This document shows, one piece after another, positions 53,059 through 62,412 of a DNA stretch of 64,000 nt. Positions within the stretch are counted from its first letter, which is position 1; the number at the start of each line of letters is the position of its first letter. This stretch comes from CAZABC01 sp964483405 (GTDB taxonomy: Bacteria > Chloroflexota > Limnocylindria > Limnocylindrales > CSP1-4), in assembly GCA_964483405.1 (NCBI GenBank), contig CAZABC010000002.1, forward strand, positions 1 to 64,000. The letters are read 5' to 3'. Position numbers and translations under genes: made by a program. The notes under the pieces were generated by a model, which made no database searches, was not told the origin of the DNA, and saw only the letters and a list, made by a program, of their open reading frames with translations.

Positions 53059-53955
53059 GTGGCGGACGTCCTCGTCCGACGGGCCCGGCTCGAGGACCTG
53101 CCCGGGATCCGGGCGGTCCAGGAGGCGTGCCTCGCGACGGACGGCATCCCGGGCTTCACCCGGGTCGACATCGACCGCGCCCTGTCGCGGATCGAGCCCG
53201 ACCTCGACGGGACCGCCGTCGCCATCCTCGAGGGGGCCGTCGCCGGCGCGTGCACGCCGCGCCACGACGACCTGACGGTCCACCCGGCGTTCCGCCGACG
53301 TGGCGCCGGTCGGGCGCTCGCGACCGAGGCGATGGCGATCGTGCGGGAGCGCGACCAGCCCTGGCTGCAGCTCTACGTGCCGCCGCACCTGCCGGCCTCG
53401 GAGGCCTTCGCCCGGGCGATCGGCCTGGCCTACCACTCCAGCCTGTGGCTCTGCGAGCTGGCGCCGGCGGTGCCGGTCGAGCCGCCCGCGTTCCCGGCCG
53501 GGTTCGTCACCCGGCCGTTCCGACCGGGCGAGCCGCTCGAGCCCCATGTCGCGCTGATGAACGAGGCGTTCGGCGACCACCCGACGCCAGTGTCGTGGGA
53601 CGTCGCGGTCGTCCGCCACGTCCATGCGCTCGACGACTTCGACCCCGCCGGCATCCTGCTGGTGGCCCCGGCCGACGACCCCGATCGCCCGGTCGCCTAT
53701 ACGAAGGTCGAGGTCGGCCCCGACGACGCCGGAGCGATCGAGGGCTGGATCGCCCAGATCGGCGTCCTGCCGGCCTGGCGCGGCCGTGGCCTCGGCCGCG
53801 AGCTCCTCCGCTGGGGGGTCGCGTACACGCGTGCCCGCGGGGCGGGGCGCGTACAGCTGTCGGTCGAGGGAGCCAACGAGACGGCCCTCGGGCTGTACCG
53901 CCGGAACGGCTTCGTCCCGACGATCGAGTGGCCGCACTGGATCCGGCGCACCTGA
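53059..53955 (+). CDS. GNAT acetyltransferase, tandem domains
   Basis: Protein of 298 residues from GTG 53059, one base after the NUDIX stop. The first domain has LTVHPAFRRRGAGRALATEAM (acetyl-CoA loop RRRGAG). The second has AQIGVLPAWRGRGLGRELLRWGV with GRGLG and ends SVEGANETALGLYRRNGFVP. Two complete GNAT folds in one chain recall mycothiol synthase and related small-molecule acetylases. Substrate unknown. It converges on the TPR gene. Confidence 0.88.
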   Translation: MADVLVRRARLEDLPGIRAVQEACLATDGIPGFTRVDIDRALSRIEPDLDGTAVAILEGAVAGACTPRHDDLTVHPAFRRRGAGRALATEAMAIVRERDQPWLQLYVPPHLPASEAFARAIGLAYHSSLWLCELAPAVPVEPPAFPAGFVTRPFRPGEPLEPHVALMNEAFGDHPTPVSWDVAVVRHVHALDDFDPAGILLVAPADDPDRPVAYTKVEVGPDDAGAIEGWIAQIGVLPAWRGRGLGRELLRWGVAYTRARGAGRVQLSVEGANETALGLYRRNGFVPTIEWPHWIRRT

Positions 53956-53970
53956 GCCGGCCCGCCACGC

Positions 53971-54384
53971 CTACTCGCCGGCCGGGGGCATCCGCCGCAG
54001 CGCCGAGCGGTACAGCGCGCTGGTGGGGTCGAGGGCGGTCGCCAGCCGCAGGTGGGTCCGAGCCTCGTCGATCCGGCCGAGCCGCTTGAGGGCGAGCCCG
54101 AGCCCGTAGTGGCCGTAGGCCGCCGACGGGTCGACGTCGAGGAGGGCGGCGAACGCCTCCCGCGCCGCCTCGAGCTGGCCGCTGTTGTAGCGGGCCCGCC
54201 CGAGCGCCTCGAGGATCGAGCCCTTGCCCGGCTCGAGCCGGGCGGCCCGCTCGAGGACGATCGCGGCCTGGGCGTGGTGGCGGTCGCGCATGAGCGACCG
54301 GCCGCGCTGGAGGAGCTCGTACGCGGACTCCGGATCGCCGGCCTCCGGCTCGCGGGCCGCCGGGTCGTCGTGCGCGTCAGCCAC
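53971..54384 (-). CDS. TPR-repeat protein
   Basis: Protein of 137 residues from GTG 54384, overlapping the peptidase stop by eight bases. Three TPR motifs are seen: SAYELLQRGRSLMRDRHHAQA, SILEALGRARYNSGQLEAA and AYGHYGLGLALKRLGRIDEA, each about 34 residues with the W/L-G-Y-A-F-A-P periodicity. It probably acts as a protein-protein adaptor for the peptidase or YbjN protein of the same operon. Confidence 0.82.
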   Translation of the reverse strand: MADAHDDPAAREPEAGDPESAYELLQRGRSLMRDRHHAQAAIVLERAARLEPGKGSILEALGRARYNSGQLEAAREAFAALLDVDPSAAYGHYGLGLALKRLGRIDEARTHLRLATALDPTSALYRSALRRMPPAGE

Positions 54385-56458
54385 CGGGCATCGCCTCGTC
54401 GCCGCCGGCGCCGACCGCATCGGCGGTCGCGATCGCCCGGGCGTCCCGCCGCGAGCGGACCCAGCCGAGGGTGAGCCACCCGGCGAGCAGCGCGAAGAGC
54501 AGCGCCCCGACGATCGTCGCGCCGCGCCGGAGGCCGACGTCGGCGGCCGACGACCAGGCGGCCCGCGCCCGGTCGGCCGCCGCGATCGCCGCCGCGACGT
54601 CTCCCGCGGCGAACGCCGTCGCCGCCGAGGCGAGGTCGGCCGCCGGATCCGAGCCGAGCCGGCCGAGCCACCCGAGCGGCCCGGGATCGGGCTCGCGCGC
54701 CTCGGCGGCCGCGACGATCGCCGCGATCGCGTCGAGCTCGGCCCGGGCCTCGGCGTCGGCGGCGCGCAGGCCCGCATCGCCCTCGAAGGCCTCGCGGAGC
54801 GTCGCCGGCGCGACGAGACCGGCGGCGCTCGCGGCGGCCTCGACCTCGTCCCGGAGGGCGAGGACGACGACGGCCTGACCGAGCAGGCCGCGTGCCTCGT
54901 CGAACCGCCAGGCCGTCATCGCGGCGCGGATCGCGGCGGGCAGCTCCCAGTCGCCGGCAGCCGCGAGCGCGTCCGCGTATGCCATGCGCGCCGTCCCGCG
55001 CGCATCGAGGGCGGGGATGTCGTCGGGCCGGGCGACCCACGTCCGCCACAGGTCGTCGTAGCGACGGCCGGTCCGCTCCTCGAGGAGGTCGAGCAGGCCG
55101 CGCCAGTCGGGCGCGCCGTCGACCGAGCCCGTCGCCGTGCCGGCATGGGCCGGTCGGTAGGCCGACTCGCGGGCATCGGCGGCCACCCAGACGTCGCGCA
55201 GCCCCGTCTCGCCGGCCCGCGCCGCGATCGCCTCCGCGAGCGCAAGGGCGGCCGCGTAGCCGTAGGACTCGCCCGCCTCGTCGCCATCGCCGACCGCGCC
55301 CCAGGCATTGAGCGGGAAGCCGACCGCCTCGAGCTCCGGCGTCAGGCGGTCGGGTTCGACGGTGAGGCCGAGCTTGTTCGCGACCCCGGCCGCGTACCAG
55401 GAGGCGAAGGCCTCGCTCGCCCATCGATCGGCCAGGAGCCCGCCGTTGAACCAGACGTGGGCCGCCTCGTGGAGGACGACGAAGTCGCTCGCCGCGTAGT
55501 CGACGTCGATCCGGCCCGACGCGGGGTCGTAGAGCCCCGCGTAGCCGCCGAGGGTCCGGCTGACGCCCTCCTGGACGATGAGCGGCTCGGTCCGCGGGTA
55601 CGGCAGCCCGATCGCCTCGCCGAGCGCCGGCAGTCCCCGGCCGAAGCCGTCGCCGATCCGCTCGGCGAACGCGGGGTCGTCGACCCACGAGCGGACGACG
55701 ACCGGGGCGGCGCGTCCCCCGACGCGAGGGTCGAGCGAGGTCTCGCTGTACGCCGCGGCCCGATCGCCGATGACGTAGGCGGCGAAGCCGAGCGGGTCGG
55801 TGAGCTCGCCCGACCGGTAGACGAGGGATCCGTCCTCCCCGGTCAACGGCCCGTCGAGCTCGCCGCCCGCGACGGTGACGGTGAACCCGGGCGGGAAGAC
55901 GACCTCGACCGACGCGCCGGGCGTCGCGTCGGTGGCGATCGCCCAGGCCGGGAAGGCGACGAGGGCGCGATCGACCCGGACGTCGCGGTCGGCCGCGCCG
56001 CCCGGATCCGGCAGGTCGAAGCCCAGTCGGAGGTCGAGCGACGTCCCCGAGAACAGGCGCTTGCCGAAGGTGACGAGGAGGAGCGTGTACTCGTCGGTCC
56101 GCTCCGACACCGACACGCGCGGCGTGGATCCGTCGGCGGCGACGGTGAAGCCGGTCGTGCCCGGCAGGACCGCGAGGTACGCCCGGTCGAAGTAGAAGCG
56201 CTTCGCGGCCGTGTCGGGCTTGCGGTTCGTCGCCGTGAGCTCGGCCGTGACCCGGACCAGTCCCGCCTGGGGCTCGACGACGTAGCGCGTCCGGCCGGCG
56301 ATGGTGAGCTCTGGCGTGGCGGCGACGACGGCCGGCGTCAACGCGGGCAGCAGGCCGCCGACGATCGCGAGGACCAGGGCGGCCCGGACGACACGGAGGA
56401 GCGACGCTCGCGCGGTCGCGGCGCGGGCCGGCCCGGCGGCGGCGATGGACGGCGTCAC
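54377..56458 (-). CDS. Membrane-anchored M1-like metallopeptidase
   Basis: Protein of 693 residues from GTG 56458, coupled to the YbjN stop (GTGA); an upstream start at 56563 is rejected since it would overlap YbjN. Signal or anchor helix near 25-48 (AALVLAIVGGLLPALTPAVV). The zinc site is HEAAH (H330, E331, H334) with E349 in ASEAFASW, 15 residues later, as in gluzincins (18-19 is usual, so spacing is slightly short). A C-terminal helix (GATIVGALLFALLAGWLTLGW) places it at the membrane with the protease outside. Substrate unknown. Confidence 0.82.
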   Translation of the reverse strand: MTPSIAAAGPARAATARASLLRVVRAALVLAIVGGLLPALTPAVVAATPELTIAGRTRYVVEPQAGLVRVTAELTATNRKPDTAAKRFYFDRAYLAVLPGTTGFTVAADGSTPRVSVSERTDEYTLLLVTFGKRLFSGTSLDLRLGFDLPDPGGAADRDVRVDRALVAFPAWAIATDATPGASVEVVFPPGFTVTVAGGELDGPLTGEDGSLVYRSGELTDPLGFAAYVIGDRAAAYSETSLDPRVGGRAAPVVVRSWVDDPAFAERIGDGFGRGLPALGEAIGLPYPRTEPLIVQEGVSRTLGGYAGLYDPASGRIDVDYAASDFVVLHEAAHVWFNGGLLADRWASEAFASWYAAGVANKLGLTVEPDRLTPELEAVGFPLNAWGAVGDGDEAGESYGYAAALALAEAIAARAGETGLRDVWVAADARESAYRPAHAGTATGSVDGAPDWRGLLDLLEERTGRRYDDLWRTWVARPDDIPALDARGTARMAYADALAAAGDWELPAAIRAAMTAWRFDEARGLLGQAVVVLALRDEVEAAASAAGLVAPATLREAFEGDAGLRAADAEARAELDAIAAIVAAAEAREPDPGPLGWLGRLGSDPAADLASAATAFAAGDVAAAIAAADRARAAWSSAADVGLRRGATIVGALLFALLAGWLTLGWVRSRRDARAIATADAVGAGGDEAMPGG

Positions 56459-56982
56459 GACGGCGAGAGCTCCCCGAGCCGATCGGCGAAGCGGGCGAAG
56501 AGGGCGGCCTGGCGGCTGACGCGATCGCCACGGTCGGGGAAACGACCGCCGATCCAGAGCCACCCGGCGGCGTCCTCGAGGAGCTGGTCGCAGATGAGCA
56601 GGACGCGGGCGACCGCGAGGCCGAGGCCATCACGGTCCAGGCCGGCGACCGGAAGCTCGGCGGTCAGGATCGGCCGCTCGTCCTCGGCGATCGCGAACTT
56701 CACGAACGGGAACTCGTCGTTCCAGCGGAGGAGCTTGCGGTACGACTTCCGGAAGCCGTCGCCGATCGGCGGCGCGAAGTGGACCCAGACGACGAGCGTC
56801 AGGGCCGGGTCGAGGATGATCGTGACCGGGATGTCGAAGCGGCGGCGCCCGTCGAGGTCGAGGTCCCAGGAGGCGACGCCCTCGCGGTCGGCGCGGGCGG
56901 TCGGGACGAGGTCCAGCTCGCCGAGCCAGCGCTCGACGTCCTCGGGGGTCACGGCCGCTCGCCCGGCGTCGGGGAGGGTCAT
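56455..56982 (-). CDS. YbjN-domain protein
   Basis: Protein of 175 residues. YbjN/type III secretion chaperone-like fold: VERWLGELDLV, FDIPVTIILDPALTLVVWVHFAPP, GFRKSYRKLLRWNDEFPFVKFAIAEDERP in pieces, and a helical end. YbjN proteins tune motility and stress responses in Enterobacteria; here the function is not known. It opens the YbjN-peptidase-TPR operon. Confidence 0.8.
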   Translation of the reverse strand: MTLPDAGRAAVTPEDVERWLGELDLVPTARADREGVASWDLDLDGRRRFDIPVTIILDPALTLVVWVHFAPPIGDGFRKSYRKLLRWNDEFPFVKFAIAEDERPILTAELPVAGLDRDGLGLAVARVLLICDQLLEDAAGWLWIGGRFPDRGDRVSRQAALFARFADRLGELSPS

Positions 56983-57072
56983 GGCCGGCGTAGTCTACCC
57001 GGCCTTCGCCGGACCGGTCCTCGGCCGCTCAGGAGCCGGCGGCCGACGCCCTCGGCCGCGCGTCGACGGGCC

Positions 57073-58404
57073 TCAGCCGGCGCGGATCGACGGGGTCGCC
57101 GGCTCCGGCGGCGCGTCGTCGGGCTTCGCGGCGCGGGCCGCCCGCTTCCGCCCACCGCCGCGGCTGATCGATTCGCCGCTCCGGACGACCCGGGTTGCGA
57201 AGTCGACCGGCCGGACCTCGCCATCGACGCGGACGTTCCGGCCGATCCGGGTCCGCGGCGGGATGATCGCCCGCTTGCCGACGACGGTGATGCCGGTGTT
57301 CAGCCGACCCGGCTCCTGGCGGTTCGGCCGGTCGTCGTCGCCGTCCCCGACGATCGAGCCCGGACCGACGACGACCTCCTTGTCGATGATCGCCCGGTCG
57401 ACGACCGCGCCGGCCCGGATGACCGTGTCGAACATGACGATCGAGTCACGGACGGCGGCGCCGACCTCGACCCGGACGCCGGGCGAGAGGATCGAGTTGA
57501 CGACCATCCCGTCGATCTCGCAGCCGTGGCTGACGAGGCTCCGGTGGACCTGGGCCATCGGGCCGATCCGGGCCGGCGCCCGCTCCTCGGAACGGGTGTG
57601 GATGATCCACTCCTTGTCGTAGAGGTCGAGGGTCGCGTGGTCCTCGAGCAGGGCGAGGTTCGCCTCCCAGTACGACTGGATCGTCCCGACGTCCTGCCAG
57701 TAGCCGTCGAAGCGGTAGCCGTAGACCCTTGCCCCGCCGTCGAGCATCGCCGGGATGACGTTCGCCCCGAAGTCGACGAGCGATTCGTCGAGCCAGCGCA
57801 TCAGCGCCCGCTTCGAGAAGACGTAGACGCCCATCGAGGCGAGGTCGCTCTTGGGCTGCTTCGGCTTCTCCTGCCACTCGACGATCCGGTCGGCGTCGTC
57901 GAGGGCGAGGATCCCCATCCGCGACGCCTCGGCGAGCGGGACCCGCCGGACGGCGATCGTCACGTCGGCCCGCTTCCGTCGGTGCGCGGCGACGAACGGC
58001 GCGTAGTCCATCTTGTAGATGTGGTCGCCGGCGAGGACGAGGATGAGGTCCGCCGGGTGCCGCTCGATCTCGCCGAGGTTGCGAAGGACGGCGTCGGCGG
58101 TCCCCCGATACCACTCGGCGACGCGCCCGCGCTGGATGTACGGCTGGAGCAGCTTCACCCCGCCGCGGTTGCGGTCGAGATCCCACGGCCGACCGAGCCC
58201 GATGTGGTCCATCAGCGACCGCGGGGCGTACTGCGTCAGGACGAGGATGTCGTCGATCTCGGAGTTGACGCAGTTGCTCAGCGAGAAGTCGATGATCCGG
58301 TACTTCCCGCCGAACGGAACCGCCGGCTTCGCCCGGACGGACGACAGGATCGAGAGCCGCTCTCCCTCGCCGCCGGCGAGGATGACCGCCATGGTCCGCT
58401 TCAC
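57073..58404 (-). CDS. glgC: Glucose-1-phosphate adenylyltransferase
   Basis: Protein of 443 residues from GTG 58404, with GGGAGG about 9 bases upstream. Nucleotidyltransferase motifs: ILAGGEGERLSILSSVRAKPAVPFGG in sections, YAPRSLMDHIG, WYRGTADAV, LVLAGDHIYKMDY, EASRMGILALDD, VEWQEKPKQPKS and a left-handed beta-helix C-terminus. It makes ADP-glucose from ATP and glucose-1-phosphate for glycogen synthesis. A basic tail of 30 residues (RGGGRKRAARAAK) is extra. No other glg gene is near. Confidence 0.95.
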   Translation of the reverse strand: MKRTMAVILAGGEGERLSILSSVRAKPAVPFGGKYRIIDFSLSNCVNSEIDDILVLTQYAPRSLMDHIGLGRPWDLDRNRGGVKLLQPYIQRGRVAEWYRGTADAVLRNLGEIERHPADLILVLAGDHIYKMDYAPFVAAHRRKRADVTIAVRRVPLAEASRMGILALDDADRIVEWQEKPKQPKSDLASMGVYVFSKRALMRWLDESLVDFGANVIPAMLDGGARVYGYRFDGYWQDVGTIQSYWEANLALLEDHATLDLYDKEWIIHTRSEERAPARIGPMAQVHRSLVSHGCEIDGMVVNSILSPGVRVEVGAAVRDSIVMFDTVIRAGAVVDRAIIDKEVVVGPGSIVGDGDDDRPNRQEPGRLNTGITVVGKRAIIPPRTRIGRNVRVDGEVRPVDFATRVVRSGESISRGGGRKRAARAAKPDDAPPEPATPSIRAG

Positions 58405-58547
58405 GTGGTGGCCTCCCGCTGCCGGGTCCTCGACGAGCGCCCTGCGGGGATGCTAGCACCGGCGGACCGGCGCGCGACGAGCGCCGGTGAACGCCGGGTC
58501 AACGCTCGGTCAACGGTCGCCCGGTCGGCCCGCGACGCGGACCGGGC

Positions 58548-59906
58548 TCAGGTGAACAGCCGCGGGTTCTTGAACGCCCCGTCGGACTGGACCATCCAGT
58601 GCAGGTGCGGGCCGGTCGTCCGGCCGGTCATCCCGTTGTAGCCGATGACCTCGCCCTGCTTGACCCGGTCGCCGGTCCGGACCGTCGCCGGCTTCCGGCT
58701 GGCGTCGAGGTGGGCGTACCAGGTCAGGAGGTCCTCGGCGTGGGCGATGATGACGATGTAGGCCTTCGGGTAGGGGTCGTACGGGTTGAACCCGGCGAAG
58801 ACGACGACCCCGTCGGCGGCCGCCTTGATCGGCGTGTACATCGGGGCGGCGATGTCGATGCCCTTGTGGAAGTGCTTGCAGCTCCCGAAGGCGGGCTCCC
58901 ACGAGAAGCCGGTGCAGCCGAACTCCTGGGTCACCTGGCCGGCCATCGGCCAGACGAAGGTCCCGTTGTAGCGGGACGGGATGTTCGAGAACTGCTTGCG
59001 GTCCTTGATGAGCTCGGCGATCTTCGCCTCGAGCTGACGCTGGGCCGCGGCGGCCTGGGCGACGGCCTTCTCGGCGGCCGCCTTGTTCCTGGCGAGCTTC
59101 GCGTAGGCGGCCTTCTGCGCCGCGAGCGCCTTCGCCGTCTGCCTCTCGAGCTCGACGAGCTGCTCGCGGGCGACCTTGAGGTCGGCCAGCCGGGCGTCGA
59201 GCTCCTGCTTCTGGGCCGCGGTCTCGGCGCGGAGCGCGTCGGTCTCGCGGCGCGACGTGATGAGCGAGTCGGTCAGCAGGGCGAGCGTCTCGCCATCGAG
59301 CGCCAGCTGGCGGGCGAGCTCGCGATCCTGCTCGCCGACGTCCATGAGGTAGCCGACCTCGGTCAGGACGTCGGTGAACGAGTCGCCCGAGAGGAACGTC
59401 TCGAGGAGCGACGTCCGGTCCGTCTCGTAGGCCTGCCGCAACCGCTCCGCGAGGAGCGCCCGGCGGGCATCGAACTCGACCTGCTTCGCGTCCGCCTGGA
59501 GCTCGGTGATCCGGACCCGGATGCCGAGAAGGGCGAGCTCGGCGACGAGGGCGTCGTAGGCCTTCTGGACCTCGCCGATCTTGGCGGTCATGTCGATGAT
59601 CTGGGCCTTGATCGCGACGAGGTCGGCGTTCACGTCGCGCAGGGCCGCCTGCGTCGCGGCGATGTCCGAGCGGATCCCGGCCTGGAGCTCGTTGATCCGG
59701 GCGACCTCGGCCTTCTGCTTGGCGACCTCGGCCGCGGCGGCCTTCTTCTCGTCGATCGCCGCCTGGAGGTCGTCGCCGCGAACCGTCGGCGCGGCGGGCG
59801 CCGCGAGGATGCCGGCGACGAGCGGCACGACGAGCAGGGCGAGGAGCCAGGCCCGGCCGGGCCGGCGACGGCGAGCGGGGGCCCAGCCGGGGGCGAGCTG
59901 GCGCAT
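58548..59906 (-). CDS. M23 murein endopeptidase with coiled coil (EnvC/PcsB-like)
   Basis: Protein of about 452 residues from ATG 59906; an ATG at 59969 adds 21 residues of Arg-rich leader. Signal sequence WLLALLVVPLVAGILAAPAA. Residues 50-310 are a long coiled coil with many Ala/Glu/Lys heptads. The C-terminal LytM domain has the zinc pattern HFHKGIDIA (H...D), a WYAHLD strand and GPHLHWMV. It cleaves peptidoglycan crosslinks during growth or division, with the coiled coil as autoinhibitory or FtsX-interacting part. Confidence 0.9.
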   Translation of the reverse strand: MRQLAPGWAPARRRRPGRAWLLALLVVPLVAGILAAPAAPTVRGDDLQAAIDEKKAAAAEVAKQKAEVARINELQAGIRSDIAATQAALRDVNADLVAIKAQIIDMTAKIGEVQKAYDALVAELALLGIRVRITELQADAKQVEFDARRALLAERLRQAYETDRTSLLETFLSGDSFTDVLTEVGYLMDVGEQDRELARQLALDGETLALLTDSLITSRRETDALRAETAAQKQELDARLADLKVAREQLVELERQTAKALAAQKAAYAKLARNKAAAEKAVAQAAAAQRQLEAKIAELIKDRKQFSNIPSRYNGTFVWPMAGQVTQEFGCTGFSWEPAFGSCKHFHKGIDIAAPMYTPIKAAADGVVVFAGFNPYDPYPKAYIVIIAHAEDLLTWYAHLDASRKPATVRTGDRVKQGEVIGYNGMTGRTTGPHLHWMVQSDGAFKNPRLFT

Positions 59907-60142
59907 CAGTGGGCGGTGACCAACGTGCGAGCGTCTCCGTGTCGGCGCCGCGGTCCGCAAGCGATCCACGACGAGCTGATTGCCATCGGCCGGCGCCTGG
60001 GACCCGAGCGGACACGGACTCGGACGTGCCGGTTGACCGGCATCCTACACCCGCTCGCGAGGACGCTCCCACGGTACGAAGGTCCCGAGGCGGCGCGGCT
60101 CGACCGGGCGGTCCGGCTCGGCAGCGGTCGGGCGGGCCCTGC

Positions 60143-60784
60143 TCAGCCGGGGCCGAGGAGCGACCAGAGCGCGCCGAGGATGAGGAAGGGCCCGTACGGG
60201 ACGTACGAGCGGAGGCTGATCCGGCGGAGCACGAGCAGGGCGACGATGACGACCCCGCCGACGAGGATCCCGGCGATGAGGCCGGCGATGAACCGCTCGA
60301 CGCCGGCGAGCAGCCCGAACCCGACGAGGAACTTGACGTCGCCGAGCCCGAACGCGCCCGCGCCGAACGGGATCGACAGGGCGTACAGCCCGAGCGGGAC
60401 GACGAGGGCGACGAGCGCGGCGAGCGGGAGGTCGGCCGGTCCGACGAACGGGCCGATCCCGGCAAGGGCGACGACCACCGCCGCGACCGCGAGCGGCAGG
60501 GTCACCACGTCGGGCAGGAGCCGCTGGTCGAGATCGGTCGCGAAGAGCAGGACGAGCGCGATCGCCCAGGCCCCGAGGACGACGAGCGCCGGCGGGTCGG
60601 GGAAGCGGGCCGCGACCCCGGCGAGGGCGAGCGCGCCGACGACCCCGACGACCGGGGTCCGCCAGTCGGCCGGCCGGACCGCGGGGGCCGGTGGCTCGTG
60701 CTCCGGCCAGCGGGCGGCGATCCGGTCGGCGACGAGGCCCCAGGCCCCGCCGAGCGCGCCGAGGAGCACGACGAGCGAGCTCAT
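60143..60784 (-). CDS. Prepilin peptidase (A24 type IV leader peptidase)
   Basis: Protein of 213 residues with six or seven membrane helices. The two catalytic Asp motifs are DLDQRLLPD (first Asp, after helix 2) and FGLGDVKFLVGFG (GxGD). The N-terminal methyltransferase-type domain with its Cys pairs is missing, so this is a short form like TadV/FlaK. It would remove the leader from type IV or Tad pilins. No pilin gene is adjacent. Confidence 0.9.
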   Translation of the reverse strand: MSSLVVLLGALGGAWGLVADRIAARWPEHEPPAPAVRPADWRTPVVGVVGALALAGVAARFPDPPALVVLGAWAIALVLLFATDLDQRLLPDVVTLPLAVAAVVVALAGIGPFVGPADLPLAALVALVVPLGLYALSIPFGAGAFGLGDVKFLVGFGLLAGVERFIAGLIAGILVGGVVIVALLVLRRISLRSYVPYGPFLILGALWSLLGPG

Positions 60785-60821
60785 CGGATCCCCCGGCGCG
60801 TGCCCGGCCGCCCCGGTCCGG

Positions 60822-62330
60822 TCAGGCGGGGCTGGCGCCGGCGAGCGCGAGCTCGACGAGCGTGGCGTGGGAGGCGCCGGTCGCCCCGCGCGGGGCGTAC
60901 GGCGCCGCCTTGCGGAAGTACGCAGTCCCGGCGATGTCGAGGTGGACCCACGGCACGGTCACGAAGCGGCGGAGGAAGAGGGCGCTCTTGACGAGGCCGC
61001 CCTCGGCCGAGCCGGAGTTGACCATGTCGCCGTACCAGCTGTCCATCTCGGGCCAGTAGTCCTCGACGAGCGGGAGCTGCCAGAGGCGCTCGCCTGCCCG
61101 GGCCGCCGCGGCGGCCACCGCGTCGAACCAGGGCTGCGGGGCGCCGAAGCCGCCGGTCACGAGATGCCCGAGGGCTCGCGAGACCGCGCCGGTCAGCGTC
61201 GCCACGTCGACGACGTGGGTCGCTCCGAGGCGCTCGGCCCAGGTCATCGCGTCGCCGAGGATCAGGCGCCCCTCGGCGTCGGTGTTGGTGATGTCGACGT
61301 ACTGGCCGTTGAGGGCGCGGACGACATCGCCGGGCCGGGCCGAATGGGGGCCGGGCATGTTCTCGACCGCCGGGGCGACCGCGAGGAGCGGCGTGCCCGG
61401 GGCGAGCCGGGCGACGGTCGCGATCGCCGCGATGACCGTGCAGGCCCCGGTCTTGTCCATCTTCATCTCTTCCATCCGGTCGGCCGGCTTGATGCTGATG
61501 CCGCCGGAGTCGAAGCAGACGCCCTTGCCGACGAGCGCGAGGTGCCGGTCGAGCGCGTCGCGCTCGCCTTCCCCGCCGGAGCGGAGGACGATCATCCGCG
61601 GCGGGTTGTCGCTGCCGCGACCGACCGCCAGGAACATCCCCATGCCGAGCTCGGCCGCCCGGACCTCGTCGATGACGTCGATCGACAGCCCGTGGGCCTC
61701 GGCGACGGCCCGCGCCTCCTCGGCGAGGACCTCGGGCGTGACCTCGTTCGCGGCCCGGTTGCCGAGCGTCCGGGCGAAGTTCGAGCCCTCGCCGACGATG
61801 ATGCCGCGATCGGCGGCGCGGGCGACGGCCGGGTCGCCGGCAGCCGCGCCGACGAGGACGAGCGCGTCGAGGACCGGCGGCGCCGACTCGGCATCGGCGT
61901 GGTAGAGCGTCTTGGGATCGTAGCCGCCCTCGACGATCCCGCGGGCGACCTGGTCCGCGGCATCCGCCGGGCTCCCGGCCGCGGCGACGAGCGGGTCGAG
62001 CCAGACGGCGACCGTCGTGACCGGGCGACCGCCGAGCCGCCGCATCGCGCTCGCGGCGGCCTTGCGGACCGTCTCGCGGTCGAGCTCCGCGGGGTCGCCG
62101 AGCCCGACGACGAGGACCCGGGCCGCGGCGAGCGACCCGGCCGCCACGAGGACGGCCTGGTATCGCTTCCCGGTCAGCTCACGGAGCCGCGCGAGCGTCG
62201 CGAGCTCGCCGCCGGTCCGCCGGTCGATCTCCCCGAGCGGACCATCGAACGTCGGGTCCGCGACGACGGGGACGACGAGGACGTCGGCGGGGACGTCCCA
62301 CGGCTGGTCGGTGACGAGGCGCAGCTGCAT
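60822..62330 (-). CDS. pepA: Leucyl aminopeptidase (M17)
   Basis: Protein of 502 residues. The dimetal active site motifs are VGKGVCFDSGGISIKP, MKMDKTGA and NTDAEGRLILGDAM (the classic M17 signature). The N-terminal 150 residues form the regulatory domain. Cytosolic hexameric M17 enzymes cleave N-terminal leucine and related residues from peptides. It runs opposite to the flanking non-coding stretches and 38 bases separate it from the prepilin peptidase gene. Confidence 0.97.
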   Translation of the reverse strand: MQLRLVTDQPWDVPADVLVVPVVADPTFDGPLGEIDRRTGGELATLARLRELTGKRYQAVLVAAGSLAAARVLVVGLGDPAELDRETVRKAAASAMRRLGGRPVTTVAVWLDPLVAAAGSPADAADQVARGIVEGGYDPKTLYHADAESAPPVLDALVLVGAAAGDPAVARAADRGIIVGEGSNFARTLGNRAANEVTPEVLAEEARAVAEAHGLSIDVIDEVRAAELGMGMFLAVGRGSDNPPRMIVLRSGGEGERDALDRHLALVGKGVCFDSGGISIKPADRMEEMKMDKTGACTVIAAIATVARLAPGTPLLAVAPAVENMPGPHSARPGDVVRALNGQYVDITNTDAEGRLILGDAMTWAERLGATHVVDVATLTGAVSRALGHLVTGGFGAPQPWFDAVAAAAARAGERLWQLPLVEDYWPEMDSWYGDMVNSGSAEGGLVKSALFLRRFVTVPWVHLDIAGTAYFRKAAPYAPRGATGASHATLVELALAGASPA

Positions 62331-62412
62331 CTGGTCCAGATCCTCCCGGGTGGGCGGCCGCAGCGCATCACGCCGCCGGCCGTCGGCCAGTGTACCCCGC
62401 CGACCGGTCCCG

